Counted from the first letter of the stretch, positions 18,176 to 28,656 are shown. The stretch is DNA of 64,000 nt from Bacillus sp. FSL K6-3431 (GCF_038002605.1 NZ_JBBOCT010000001.1:558001-622000), one strand, 5' to 3'. Program-made: numbers and translations. Notes: generated from the letters alone by a model not told the origin.

Positions 18176-19044
18176 TGAAAAGGACAAAAGGTGAGATCGG
18201 TTTTCAATTTATTAATTATATTTTCCTTACATTAGCAGCGGCAACGATGATCGCTCCCTTAATTCAATTATTAGCTGTATCGTTTAGCTCACCAACCGCA
18301 GCAGATTCAAAAAAAGTATTTCTATTTCCAGTAGAATTTACAACAGATACTTGGGGGCATATTTTACAAAATACAGTTTTGTGGAAGTCTTTCGGGATTA
18401 CAGTCTTTATCACAATCGTAGGAACATTTCTAAGTATGCTTTTTTCAGTTATGACAGCGTTCCCATTATCAAGGAGAGAGTTTTTACTTAGGAAACCGAT
18501 CATGTTTGCTATTGTTATTACAATGATCTTTAACGCTCCGATGATTCCGTTCTTTTTGACAGTGAAAGAGCTTGGAATGATGAATTCCCTCTGGTCTCTT
18601 ATTATTCCAGGTTTAATAGGGACGTTTAATATGATTATCATTCGTACCTTTTTCATGGGAATTCCAAGTGATCTAGATGATGCTGCAAAAATGGACGGTT
18701 GTCATGATTTTCGGTTATTGTTTCAAATATATTTGCCGCTATCCAAGCCCGTGCTGGCAACTGTAGGTCTATTTTATGCTGTTGGATATTGGAATACCTT
18801 CCAAAGAGCTGTACTTTTCTTACGCGATCCGAATTTATGGCCATTGCAATTGCGACTTAGGGCTTATTTCACATCACCTGAGGAATTGGCGGCGGTCGAT
18901 CTTATTATGGGAGACTATGATTTTAATACAACCACATTAAAAGCGGCAACGATCATTTTTGCAACGGTACCAATTATTTTGGTATATCCATATCTACAAA
19001 GATATTTTGTGAAGGGGGCTGTACTTGGTTCACTTAAAGAATAG
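18175..19044 (+). CDS. ABC sugar permease, YtcP/LplC-type (second importer)
   Basis: A 289-residue permease with about six helices. The coupling loop SDLDDAAKMDGCHDFRLLFQIYLPLSKP and the end FVKGAVLGSLKE are typical of the subfamily. The ATG at 18175 overlaps the TAA of the preceding gene (TAATG), so the two permeases are translated together. Upstream in-frame GTG codons would give a two-residue extension and are less likely. It works with the next lipoprotein. Confidence 0.89.
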   Translation: MKRTKGEIGFQFINYIFLTLAAATMIAPLIQLLAVSFSSPTAADSKKVFLFPVEFTTDTWGHILQNTVLWKSFGITVFITIVGTFLSMLFSVMTAFPLSRREFLLRKPIMFAIVITMIFNAPMIPFFLTVKELGMMNSLWSLIIPGLIGTFNMIIIRTFFMGIPSDLDDAAKMDGCHDFRLLFQIYLPLSKPVLATVGLFYAVGYWNTFQRAVLFLRDPNLWPLQLRLRAYFTSPEELAAVDLIMGDYDFNTTTLKAATIIFATVPIILVYPYLQRYFVKGAVLGSLKE

Positions 19045-19083
19045 TAATATGAATCTATAAAAAAAATCCGAGGGGGAAGGTTT

Positions 19084-20628
19084 ATGTCGAAAATGATTAG
19101 CAAACCATTTATCTTATTAACACTTGCTTTGGTGTTTGTTTTTATTACCACTGTGGCATGTAGCAGTAAAACAGACAAAGTAGATAATTCAGCAGAAGGT
19201 GATAGTGGAAAAGGTGAAGATCTTGTAAAAATAAGAGTATACAAAAGTCATTTAGGAAAGGGAACCATCCCAGGAAGTGATGACGCACATGTCCAGTATG
19301 TAGCTGAGAAAACGGGTGTGGAATATGAATTGATGACTACCCCGGCAGGCTCAGATCCAACTGAACAATTAAATTTGATGATTGCATCGGAGGATATGCC
19401 CGATATACTCCGGCCAATAGGCGGTATTGAGCAAACATTAATTAAACAAGGTGGTGCATTGCCACTAGATGAACTCCTACCAAAATATGCTCCACATGTC
19501 TGGGAAAGTATACCTGAAGAAGCATGGGATGTAGTAAGGACTGCTTCTGACGATGGCAAAATATATTATATACCAAAAGTATTTCTTGTTCCTGAACGGG
19601 CACCATTAATTCGTCAAGATTGGATAGACGCTGTTGGGCTTGAAATGCCAAAATCGATTGAGGATTATAAAGAGTTACTCATTGCATTTCGTGATAAAGA
19701 TCCAAATGGGAACGGAAAGAAGGATGAGCTACCAACCTCTGGTAGAGAATTTGGCAAATGGATGGATCACCTATTCGCTATTTATGGTGTGGCGATGTGG
19801 GAAGGAGTTCCAGAATGGGATATATATGATGGGAAAATAAATTATGCAGGGACTTCAGAAAATATGAAGGAAGCAATCGTATTTATTCGCGAATTATATG
19901 AGGAAAAATTACTTGATAATGAAACCTTTTTAAACAAAGGTGAAGTTTGGACCGCGAAAATAAATAATAACGTAGTTGGTAGTTGGTATCACTTACCTGC
20001 TAATTTGCGTGATCGTTATAATGCGATGAAAGAAGGAGCACCAGATGCGTACGTGGTAGGTATGCCTTTACCCAAAGTGGAAGGATTTGAGGGATATGTT
20101 ACCCAAAAGAGCATGGGGGAGGCTGAATGGATGATTCCTACGATTTCTGAGGGGAAGGCTGCTGATGCGCTCAAACTACTAGATTTCTTTTACAATAATG
20201 ATAATGAAGACTTCCTTCGTTTTGGAATAGAGGGAGCACAGCACAAAGTGGAGGATGGAAAAAAATCGCTAATTCCCGCAACAGATGAAACACCAATCGC
20301 ATTGGGGATGCGAAATTTAACTACAGACGAAGATATGCAAAAACGGATTGAAGAAACGATCCCAGAAGATCAACAGCAAATGGTAAAAGACATTTTTGTT
20401 GTCAGTACTGCAGATGCAAGAAGAATAGCAGGGGATGGTTTGCCGAGTACAGTTTATGAAGGATTCCCCGACATACAATCGCATAAATTATTTCAAGAGT
20501 ATTTAACAAAAATTATCATTGGTCAATGGCCGATAGAAAAGTTTGATGAATTTGTAGAAAGATGGAAGCAAGCGGGCGGTGATGCTGTAACTGAGCGAGT
20601 TCAGGAATGGTATGAAAAAGTAAATTAA
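19084..20628 (+). CDS. Extracellular solute-binding lipoprotein, YtcQ-like
   Basis: A 514-residue binding protein for the second importer. The signal peptide ends ITTVAC, with lipidated Cys26. A calcium-loop-like DKDPNGNGKKDE motif is present near residue 205, as in the first binding protein. ATG 19084 follows GAGGGGGAAGG. The downstream neighbour is a secreted pectate lyase, which suggests the ligand is a product of that enzyme. Ligand identity is inferred from context only. Confidence 0.87.
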   Translation: MSKMISKPFILLTLALVFVFITTVACSSKTDKVDNSAEGDSGKGEDLVKIRVYKSHLGKGTIPGSDDAHVQYVAEKTGVEYELMTTPAGSDPTEQLNLMIASEDMPDILRPIGGIEQTLIKQGGALPLDELLPKYAPHVWESIPEEAWDVVRTASDDGKIYYIPKVFLVPERAPLIRQDWIDAVGLEMPKSIEDYKELLIAFRDKDPNGNGKKDELPTSGREFGKWMDHLFAIYGVAMWEGVPEWDIYDGKINYAGTSENMKEAIVFIRELYEEKLLDNETFLNKGEVWTAKINNNVVGSWYHLPANLRDRYNAMKEGAPDAYVVGMPLPKVEGFEGYVTQKSMGEAEWMIPTISEGKAADALKLLDFFYNNDNEDFLRFGIEGAQHKVEDGKKSLIPATDETPIALGMRNLTTDEDMQKRIEETIPEDQQQMVKDIFVVSTADARRIAGDGLPSTVYEGFPDIQSHKLFQEYLTKIIIGQWPIEKFDEFVERWKQAGGDAVTERVQEWYEKVN

Positions 20629-20759
20629 TATATTGAAGCCTTGATATCTGATTATAATACGGAGATTCACCTGCCGCGGATGTATTAGGAAGGGGATCTC
20701 CATACAAAAGTTCACCAATCCATATGAAAATAAAATATATTTTTTAGTGGAGGTATAAA

Positions 20760-23700
20760 ATGAAGAGATCTCTGTTACTAATCTTATCTATTGTTCTATG
20801 TTTTTCTTTTTTTTCAATGCCAATTACTACAGTAAAAGCGGATAATAGCTTGCTACCCGCATTTCCGGGTGCGGAAGGGTTTGGATATGCCTCAAAAGGG
20901 GGACGTGGTGGAGAGGTTTACCATGTCACTAGTTATGAGCTTACTGGCCCGGGTACATTTTATGACGCACTGATGACAGCAGGGGATGTTCCTCGTACGG
21001 TTGTTTTTGATATATCAGGTGAAATTACGATCCCAAAAACGGTTGTAAAGAATAAAGCAAATATCACCATTGCTGGTCAAACTGCACCCGGGGACGGTGT
21101 AACAATACGAGGAGAAACGATCCGTTTCATTAATTCTAACGATATCGTTATAAGGTATTTACGTTTTCGCCCGGGATCCCCAGAGAATTTTAACGATGAT
21201 GCGATGTATATTGAGGATAGTCCAAATGTGATCATCGATCATTGTAGTTTTTCATGGGGAGGGGATGAAGTATTATCCATCAAAAGTAAGAATTATGAAG
21301 ATCCGAAATCTAAAAATATAACCGTACAATGGACGATGATGTCTGAGGGTCTTCTTACTCACTCTATGGGTGGATTGATTGAGATGAATACGATCACGAT
21401 GCACCACAATTTGTATGCCCATAATAATGATAGAAATCCAAAAACAAAAGGTCAAATGGACTTTGTCAATAACATCGTTTATAACTGGGGACAATTCGCC
21501 TATGTTGCTGGGGGGGAGTCTGGAACGAAAGGCTATGGAAATGTTGTTGGTAATTACTTTATAGCTGGTTTAAATACGAAAGACCCTCAATATGCGATTG
21601 TCCGTGGGAATGAAAATTATAATGTATACATGGAAAACAATCGGATAGATAGTAATAAAAATGGAACTTTAGATGGTACTGATACAGGAACAGATATGAT
21701 TGAAAAGGAAAGACCTGCTAATGTAGTTTCGGAAAGATATGAATACCCATTAGTTCATACCCAAGAACCTCAGGAAGCATATGAATATATTTTGGATTAT
21801 GCTGGGGCATCTATATTCCGAGATGCAGTAGATGAGCGTGTTATTAATAGTGTAAGAGATCAAACAGGAACGATTATTGGTCATGAAAATGATGTAGGAG
21901 GATATCCTGCATTAGAAAAAGGAACCCTTCTTCCAGATTCAGATGGAGATGGGATGCCTGATGAATGGGAGTTAGCAAATGGATTGAATCCTTTTGATCC
22001 AGAGGATAGAAATGGAGATATGAAAGGACAGGGTTATACAAATCTAGAATATTACTTGAATGAACTTGCAGAACCAGGATTTCCTTCTGATTATCCAATG
22101 TCTCCGCCAAAATGGGATGGTCCAGTATTTACACCACCGACTGAACCGACTACAGATCCTGATCCTGTTCCAGAGACCGTAAAGAGTATGGATGGGGATA
22201 TTTTAAGAAATGTTATGATCAATGATAATAGCAGTAAAGGAATCGAAAATGCAAAAAAATGGACTGTTGAAAAGAATTTACAGATAGGTGATATTGTCGC
22301 AGCAGATCGAGCTACTGGAAGCAATGTTTACAGATTTACCACGATTCCAGATGAAGTTTTAGGTTCAGAATGGATTCGAACAGCGGTTGAATCCAGAGGT
22401 GCTACAAGCGATGATTTAATTTCTTTTTACTTGGCAGCAGATGCGGATGTCTATGTTGCACATGATTCAAGGATTACCTCAAAGCCCGAGTGGTTAAAAG
22501 CCAACTATGAAGATACTGGCGAGACCATGATTGATAGTCAGCCTGTGAATTTTGAATTATATAAAAAGCATTATCCTGCTGGATCATTTGTTAAAATGGG
22601 ACCGAATAATAGCACATCTCGAATGAATTATTTTGTGATGATTAAACCAACAGGTTCACAAGGGGAGCGTCCTGTGAATCCACCAATGGATTTGGTAGCT
22701 GAAATAACCTCAGATGATTCTATTGCCCTTAATTGGTCACCTGTAAATGAAGCGGAAACTTATTTAATTTATCGTTCTTCAATGGTAGATAACAATTTTA
22801 AAGTGATCGGTAGTTCTAAAAATAAGGAATATATAGATGAGACTTTTGAATTAGGAATAACATATAATTACAAAGTTTCTGCAGTAAACGCAGGCGGTGA
22901 ATCCCCGCAATCTCTATCCGCGGAGGTATTTCCTTTTGATTCAACAGAACCGGTCCCTTCTGCGCCTAAAGGATTAACGGTACCGGTAGTAAAGAGTACG
23001 TTTACTGAATTAGATTGGGATTCGGTAGAAAAAGCAGTCTTTTATAATGTATATAGGGCAACAGAACTAGATGGTCCTTATAATAAAATCGCTAGTTCAT
23101 TTAATCCAAAATATACGGATAAGACAGTTACCCCTTCTACAACGTATTACTATAAAGTATCGGCCAATGGCATTGGTGGAAAGTCGAAAAAGTCAGACAG
23201 TGTGGAGATAAAGACAACACAAGCAGTGAATGTACCAGAAGTTCCAAGAGGTTTAGCTGCGAAGAAAGTCGCAACTTCTAGCATTGAGATTGATTGGGAT
23301 ACAGTTAAAGATGCGGAAACTTATAACATATATAGGAAAGCGGATGGCGATGATTCGTTTACGCTAATAAACGAAACTTCATCGACTACCTATATTGACC
23401 AATCCATTGATACCAAGAAAACTGGTTACACGTATGTAATCACAGCAGTCAATGAGATGGGGGAATCAGAACCGTCAGAAGAATTAAGTACTACAATGCC
23501 ATTACCCTTAGCCCCATCTAATCTGTTCGTTGGATTAGCGGGAGAGTCTTTTGTGGGATTAATTTGGCAAGAAGGGGGAGGAGGTAGCCAATATATTATT
23601 TATCGGGAAGCGAATGGTAAAGTTGAACAGGTAGGAGCTTCCAAGGTAAATACTTTTTATGATCGGACACCAGAGGTTGGCGTTGAATATACCTATTATA

Positions 23701-24029
23701 TCAAAGCTGAGAATGGAGCAGGTGAATCTGAAAAGTCTAATGCTGTGAAAATTATTCCAAGTGTTGTTAGTGCAGATAGTATGAAGACGCTAGTAGAGCT
23801 ATTTGAGAAAGAAGGGGAATTCAAAAATAAAGGTTCCGCACAAAGTTTGAAAATGCACCTTACAGCTATTAGCCTTTATGAAAAGCGAGAAGCTAAAGAT
23901 AAAATAGTTAAGCATATGCAAAGCTTTCATCAGTTAATTAATATGCAAAATGAAAATGCTTTAATATCCAATTCTGCATATAACATTTTGAAACACTATG
24001 CGATATCAATGGATAAAAAGTGGCAGTAA
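20760..24029 (+). CDS. Secreted multidomain pectate lyase with FN3 repeats and C-terminal FIMAH-like domain
   Basis: A 1089-residue exported enzyme. A signal peptide (residues 1-27, ending TVKA) is followed by a right-handed beta-helix pectate lyase domain starting FPGAEGFGYASKGGRGGEV. It includes the conserved VIRYLRFRPG and VIIDHCSFSWGGDE strands. Near residue 392 is a SDGDGMPDEWE calcium-loop segment that commonly closes such lyases. Residues about 465-635 form an unassigned domain. Four fibronectin type III-like repeats start near 640, 733, 826 and 917. The last 85 residues match the FIMAH-type helical tail by eye. It would cleave polygalacturonan outside the cell and feed the importers. 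It is separated from the upstream lipoprotein by 131 bases. Confidence 0.87.
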   Translation: MKRSLLLILSIVLCFSFFSMPITTVKADNSLLPAFPGAEGFGYASKGGRGGEVYHVTSYELTGPGTFYDALMTAGDVPRTVVFDISGEITIPKTVVKNKANITIAGQTAPGDGVTIRGETIRFINSNDIVIRYLRFRPGSPENFNDDAMYIEDSPNVIIDHCSFSWGGDEVLSIKSKNYEDPKSKNITVQWTMMSEGLLTHSMGGLIEMNTITMHHNLYAHNNDRNPKTKGQMDFVNNIVYNWGQFAYVAGGESGTKGYGNVVGNYFIAGLNTKDPQYAIVRGNENYNVYMENNRIDSNKNGTLDGTDTGTDMIEKERPANVVSERYEYPLVHTQEPQEAYEYILDYAGASIFRDAVDERVINSVRDQTGTIIGHENDVGGYPALEKGTLLPDSDGDGMPDEWELANGLNPFDPEDRNGDMKGQGYTNLEYYLNELAEPGFPSDYPMSPPKWDGPVFTPPTEPTTDPDPVPETVKSMDGDILRNVMINDNSSKGIENAKKWTVEKNLQIGDIVAADRATGSNVYRFTTIPDEVLGSEWIRTAVESRGATSDDLISFYLAADADVYVAHDSRITSKPEWLKANYEDTGETMIDSQPVNFELYKKHYPAGSFVKMGPNNSTSRMNYFVMIKPTGSQGERPVNPPMDLVAEITSDDSIALNWSPVNEAETYLIYRSSMVDNNFKVIGSSKNKEYIDETFELGITYNYKVSAVNAGGESPQSLSAEVFPFDSTEPVPSAPKGLTVPVVKSTFTELDWDSVEKAVFYNVYRATELDGPYNKIASSFNPKYTDKTVTPSTTYYYKVSANGIGGKSKKSDSVEIKTTQAVNVPEVPRGLAAKKVATSSIEIDWDTVKDAETYNIYRKADGDDSFTLINETSSTTYIDQSIDTKKTGYTYVITAVNEMGESEPSEELSTTMPLPLAPSNLFVGLAGESFVGLIWQEGGGGSQYIIYREANGKVEQVGASKVNTFYDRTPEVGVEYTYYIKAENGAGESEKSNAVKIIPSVVSADSMKTLVELFEKEGEFKNKGSAQSLKMHLTAISLYEKREAKDKIVKHMQSFHQLINMQNENALISNSAYNILKHYAISMDKKWQ

Positions 24030-24044
24030 AATAATCTTTGATTC

Positions 24045-24068
24045 TCTTGGGGGCCAAAACCCCCAAGA
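24045..24068 (+). terminator. Possible terminator after the pectate lyase gene
   Basis: TCTTGGGGG pairs with CCCCCAAGA over a 6-base loop. The following sequence (ATTTACTAAAG) lacks a strong T-run, so termination may be partial. Confidence 0.5.
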
Positions 24069-24204
24069 ATTTACTAAAGGGTTCGGGAAAGTCAAATGGA
24101 AATGATAGGAAATCAAGTTCATATGTATCCTGATATGAATATTTACCGTATTCGGAAAAATGGGCATGTAGTATAATGTAAAGTACGAAAAGAGGGAAAA
24201 ATAC

Positions 24205-26496
24205 ATGCCTAATTTTATCCGAAGATGGTTTGGATATAATTTACTCAATACTCAGACAAGGCTTTTATTGTTTTTAACCATTGCTATTTTCCTTATCATT
24301 TTAATTGTCAGTATTACCTCTTACAAGACATCAAAGTCTGTGCTCCAAGAACAATTAAATGATCCGCAACAGCAGATGCTTCAAATTAGTATGAATTTTA
24401 TTGATGAAGCAATTAAGGAAAGTGACAGAAGTGCCATTGAAGTCGCATTAAATGATCATGTTTACCGTTTTCTCACGAATAATATGCAAAAAAATCCTTA
24501 TGAAAACATTACAGAAATTTACAAGTTATTATCAACATTAATCGATAATTCATCGATTATAAAAAGTATATATATATACGATATTGACAAAGGAAGCTTT
24601 GTTACTATTCCACAGGGCTATAGTTCGACAAAATTGACATTCATTGATTCCGAATGGACTAGTGTTGCGGCGGCTGATCTTAACGAAAAGATGATGGTAG
24701 TGAAAAAAAGAGATGTGCCTGAAGGGGCTAAAAACAGTGGATCAGCAATCACTCTATTTAGAAAAATTATGATTCAAGGTGAGTTTAAAGGAATTGTCGC
24801 AATTAACTTAAAAGAAGCAGAATTATTCGCAAAAATTAATCCTCCAGAGCTGACAAATTTGAATAGTATGCGTTTTATCATTGATGAGCAAAAAGAAGTG
24901 CTTTACTCTACTTCGAATTATCCTTTTGATAAAGCTGCAATGGAACATGGACTCTCGGAGCTAAGAAAAGAAAGATTAGGTGATTTCACATATAAAGGTG
25001 AGACGCTTTTAGCTAGCCAGCTACAATCTTCAATTACGGGCTGGCAATATGTTTCCCTCGTAACACAAGATAGTATCCTTGCTAAATCCAGGAAAGTTGG
25101 AAGCGTTGTATTTCTAGTTTCGCTTATTGCCCTTTTCATTGGAGCCATTGTGATTATCTATATTAATGTTAAAGTTTTTCGCCCAGTTTTTCGACTAAAA
25201 CAGCTATTTAGAACAAAGGGGCAGGATATGAGTCATCATGATTTAAGTTATTTGGAGAATTTAGCAGGTGAGTTATTATATGATCGTGCCCATTTATCTA
25301 AATTACTTGACGCTGCTAAAGCAGAGGCTTCTTCAAAATTTATTTACGATATTTATCGAGGAAATATAAAAAATGGAGTCGAAATTAGAGAAAAATGGGG
25401 TGGCTACTTTAAAGAATGGAATAATGAAAGCTTGATAGTGGCTATTATATCGATAGACAATTTTACTGAATGGGGAATTCAATTTCCAAATTCAGATCAT
25501 TCACTGTTAAAATTTGCACTTAAAAATATTATATCGGAGGTACTTACGGATCGGTCGTATAATGAATGTGTTGATTTTGGTAAGGATAAAATCGCAATAT
25601 TACTTCAACCAAATGGTAGCGATGAGGTGCTATACCACGACTTAATGAAAGCGCTATCCGTTTCAGAGCGCTTGCTAGGCTTTAGCGCTTCAGTTGGTAT
25701 AAGCTATCCTAAAACGGAACCAGAAGAGATTCAAGGGGCGGTATTTGAAGCTGAAACGGCTCTTGGATATAGATTATATAAGGGTTATGGAAGTGTAATA
25801 AAAATTAGTGATTGTAAAATTGTTGATCATAATAATTCAACGGTAAAGGATAATGCCCTAGAACAATTATCTGAGTCAATGATTGGGGGGGATGTATCAC
25901 GATCATTGAAAATAGTTGAAGATAAGATTCAAAAGCTAAGAAACAATCAATTCTTACCTTCAATTGCTTTATCTTTATTAAATGAAATGAGATCTGTCAT
26001 TTGGAATATGGAACAGGAAAAGCATGTAGACAGCATAGAGCAACAAGCTTGGAATAGAAAACTAGAATCAATTTCTCTAGATGACGTTGAGATGTTTTTA
26101 AGGAAGGGTGTATTAGAAGAGACTGAAAAAAGGAGAGTATTTATTCAGAACAAAGAAATTATATTATGTGAGAAAATGATTACTTATATGAAGGAAAATT
26201 TAAATGAAGCAATTGGCATTACTGAAATTGCCGATTCTACCGGAATTAGTGTAAGTTTAGCGAGTCAAATCTTTAAAGAAAAAACAGATGAAACGATCTA
26301 TGGATATTTTACGAGATTGAGAATAGAGCGTGCCGAAGATCTTTTATTAAATACAGACGAAAAAGTATCGTCCATTGCATTTAAGGTGGGGTACCAGCAT
26401 GAAAATAGCTTTATTCGAGTATTTCGCAAATATAAAAATATCACACCTGGTAAATATCGTGAAATGTTAAAAGACAAAAAAAGGACCATTGGCTGA
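24205..26496 (+). CDS. Membrane-anchored AraC-type sensor-regulator
   Basis: A 763-residue regulator built like the one at 6.0 kb. Membrane helices lie at about residues 17-38 and 296-318, with an extracellular sensor region between. A cytoplasmic linker leads to a C-terminal AraC DNA-binding pair (ITEIADSTGISVSLASQIFKE and VSSIAFKVGYQHENSFIRVFRK). ATG 24205 follows AGAGGGAAAA, and a TATAAT box lies about 30 bases upstream. It probably senses an extracellular pectin signal and activates the second importer and lyase genes. The two regulators are divergent in sequence, so two signals are likely. Confidence 0.87.
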   Translation: MPNFIRRWFGYNLLNTQTRLLLFLTIAIFLIILIVSITSYKTSKSVLQEQLNDPQQQMLQISMNFIDEAIKESDRSAIEVALNDHVYRFLTNNMQKNPYENITEIYKLLSTLIDNSSIIKSIYIYDIDKGSFVTIPQGYSSTKLTFIDSEWTSVAAADLNEKMMVVKKRDVPEGAKNSGSAITLFRKIMIQGEFKGIVAINLKEAELFAKINPPELTNLNSMRFIIDEQKEVLYSTSNYPFDKAAMEHGLSELRKERLGDFTYKGETLLASQLQSSITGWQYVSLVTQDSILAKSRKVGSVVFLVSLIALFIGAIVIIYINVKVFRPVFRLKQLFRTKGQDMSHHDLSYLENLAGELLYDRAHLSKLLDAAKAEASSKFIYDIYRGNIKNGVEIREKWGGYFKEWNNESLIVAIISIDNFTEWGIQFPNSDHSLLKFALKNIISEVLTDRSYNECVDFGKDKIAILLQPNGSDEVLYHDLMKALSVSERLLGFSASVGISYPKTEPEEIQGAVFEAETALGYRLYKGYGSVIKISDCKIVDHNNSTVKDNALEQLSESMIGGDVSRSLKIVEDKIQKLRNNQFLPSIALSLLNEMRSVIWNMEQEKHVDSIEQQAWNRKLESISLDDVEMFLRKGVLEETEKRRVFIQNKEIILCEKMITYMKENLNEAIGITEIADSTGISVSLASQIFKEKTDETIYGYFTRLRIERAEDLLLNTDEKVSSIAFKVGYQHENSFIRVFRKYKNITPGKYREMLKDKKRTIG

Positions 26497-26560
26497 GTAA
26501 ACACATCAGCAAGCTGAAACATCGGGGAATGAATCAGGTGATCATAAACCCTGAGAAAGA
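26497..26560 (+). repeat. Post-stop stem-loop repeat, copy B
   Basis: Starts at the base after the TGA of the regulator gene. TCAG-CAAG-CTGA, then AACATCGGGGAAT, GAATCAGG and ATAAACCCTGAGAAAGA. It matches copy A along its whole length with small changes. Confidence 0.7.
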
Positions 26561-26599
26561 TTCAAGATAAAATGGTACATAAAAAAATGAGGTGTAATT

Positions 26600-28651
26600 A
26601 TGGATAAGAAAAAAATCATTGAAAAACATAATCCTATTATTAATAAAGTTGAACCACTTTCTCCTCTATCAATTGGAAATGGAGAATTTGGTTTTAGCTT
26701 TGATTTTACTGGACTACAGACTTATCCTGAAGCATATGAAAGTCCATTAGGAACACAATCAAATTGGGGATGGCATTATTCAGGTGGTCGAGACGTTTTT
26801 ACAGATAAGGATATTAGATTTCAAAGCTTTGATACTCACGGACGTCAAGTGCCTTACCCAATGAAGCCAGAAGATAAAGAGGAAGCTTATCATTGGCTAA
26901 GGCAAAACCCGCATCGATTGCAACTTGGAAGGATATCTTTCCGTTTTTTAAATACAGATCAATGTGAAATACCAGTTGCCGCGATTGAAGGTGTTCATCA
27001 GAAGCATGACTTATGGACAGGTGTTGTAGACAGTAAATATACAGTTGATGGCGAACCAGTGATAGTGAAAACCGCATGTCATCCGACACAAGATATCATT
27101 AGTGTAAACATAAAATCGCCTTTACTTAGTAAAAATAGACTTCAAGTTTTCACCCTATTTCCCGCACCAGATATTGCTCATAATAGTTGGTCAAAAGCAA
27201 TTTTTCCTGACTGGGATTGTGATGACAGACATATAACTGAGATTACACAAAGAACTGATAAATCAGTAGTTTTAAGACGAGCCATGGATGATGATTCCTA
27301 TCAAGTACACTGGCAGTGGGATCATGGAATTTTTGATCAAACAGATACACATGAATTTACTTTATGTTCAAATGGGGAATCAGATGAGTTAACCTTTACT
27401 GTAGCATTTTCTGCTGAAGTGCCCACTCCGGTTTGTGCAGGGGAAGTATTTTTAGAAAGTGAACAATATTGGAGAACTTTTTGGGAAAATGGTGGTGCGA
27501 TTGATTTCTCGGAATGCACTGACTATAGAGCTGTTGAATTAGAAAGACGGGTAATCTTATCTCAGTATTTATGTGCTATCCATAGCGGAGGTTCATTGCC
27601 GCCGCAAGAAACAGGTTATATGTATAATAGTTGGTTTGGAAAGTTTCATTTAGAAATGCACTGGTGGCATGCTGCACATTTTCCGTTATGGGGACGTGCT
27701 GATATTTTGAAGAAAAGTCTGGATTGGTATGAAACGATTTTATCTTTAGCAACGGAATTAGCAAGCACCCAAGGATACACGGGTGCACGTTGGCCCAAAA
27801 TGGTCGGTATTGATGGAAAGCAAAGCCCTTCCACAGTTGCTCCCGGATTAATCTGGCAGCAACCACATCCTATAGCGATGGCTGAATTGTACTATCAAGC
27901 AAAGCCAGATCATAAAACATTAGAAAAATATAAAAGCATCATATTTGAATCAGCCGACTTCATGGCTTCCTATGCCCATTGGAATGAGATAAGCCAATCA
28001 TATGTACTCGGTCCACCTTTAATTCCGGCTCAGGAATGTCATTATATTTATGAAAGTATGAATCCACCATATGAATTAGAGTATTGGAAATATGGACTGG
28101 AAATTGCAATTAAATGGGCCGAAAGATTAAACGAGAAGGCGAATCCAACCTGGTTAAAAGTTGCTAATGCAATGGCAAAACCCCCACAAGAAAATGGAGT
28201 ATATCTAGCACATGAAAATTGCCATAACTCCTTCACGGAGAAAAATCACGATCATCCATCAATGTTGGGAGCAATGGGAATCCTTCCTGGTAGCTTAGTA
28301 GATCCAGAGATTATGAGGAATACTCTGAATAAGGTGAAAGAGGTTTGGAATTGGGAATCAGCTTGGGGATGGGATTTCCCTATGTGTGCAATGACTGCCG
28401 CAAGATTAGGTGAAAGAGAGATGGCCATAGACTTTTTAATGATGGAGGCAACAAAGAATACGTATTTACCAAATGGCCATAATTATCAAAGACCGGGATT
28501 GACAGCATATTTACCTGGCAATGGTGGTTTGCTGACCGCCGTTGCGATGATGGCATCTGGCTGGAAAGATTCCACAGATAAAGATTGCCCTGGTTTCCCC
28601 AACGATGGTAGTTGGACGATTAAATACGAAGGATTACATGCTTGGTTATAA
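26600..28651 (+). CDS. Six-hairpin glycosidase-like protein of unknown specificity
   Basis: A 683-residue protein without signal peptide, hence cytoplasmic. The N-terminal part is a beta-sandwich-like region opening with PLSPLSIGNGEFGFSFDFTG. From about residue 300 the pattern is helical, consistent with an (alpha/alpha)6 barrel as in GH65, GH95 and related enzymes. A very aromatic stretch, FHLEMHWWHAAHFPLWGR, near residue 350, and AWGWDFPMCAMTAARLG near 590 look like active-site loops. The exact CAZy family was not identified. Its place at the end of the pectin island suggests it removes a sugar from imported side chains. ATG 26600 follows GAGGTG. Confidence 0.65.
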   Translation: MDKKKIIEKHNPIINKVEPLSPLSIGNGEFGFSFDFTGLQTYPEAYESPLGTQSNWGWHYSGGRDVFTDKDIRFQSFDTHGRQVPYPMKPEDKEEAYHWLRQNPHRLQLGRISFRFLNTDQCEIPVAAIEGVHQKHDLWTGVVDSKYTVDGEPVIVKTACHPTQDIISVNIKSPLLSKNRLQVFTLFPAPDIAHNSWSKAIFPDWDCDDRHITEITQRTDKSVVLRRAMDDDSYQVHWQWDHGIFDQTDTHEFTLCSNGESDELTFTVAFSAEVPTPVCAGEVFLESEQYWRTFWENGGAIDFSECTDYRAVELERRVILSQYLCAIHSGGSLPPQETGYMYNSWFGKFHLEMHWWHAAHFPLWGRADILKKSLDWYETILSLATELASTQGYTGARWPKMVGIDGKQSPSTVAPGLIWQQPHPIAMAELYYQAKPDHKTLEKYKSIIFESADFMASYAHWNEISQSYVLGPPLIPAQECHYIYESMNPPYELEYWKYGLEIAIKWAERLNEKANPTWLKVANAMAKPPQENGVYLAHENCHNSFTEKNHDHPSMLGAMGILPGSLVDPEIMRNTLNKVKEVWNWESAWGWDFPMCAMTAARLGEREMAIDFLMMEATKNTYLPNGHNYQRPGLTAYLPGNGGLLTAVAMMASGWKDSTDKDCPGFPNDGSWTIKYEGLHAWL

Positions 28652-28656
28652 GTGCG

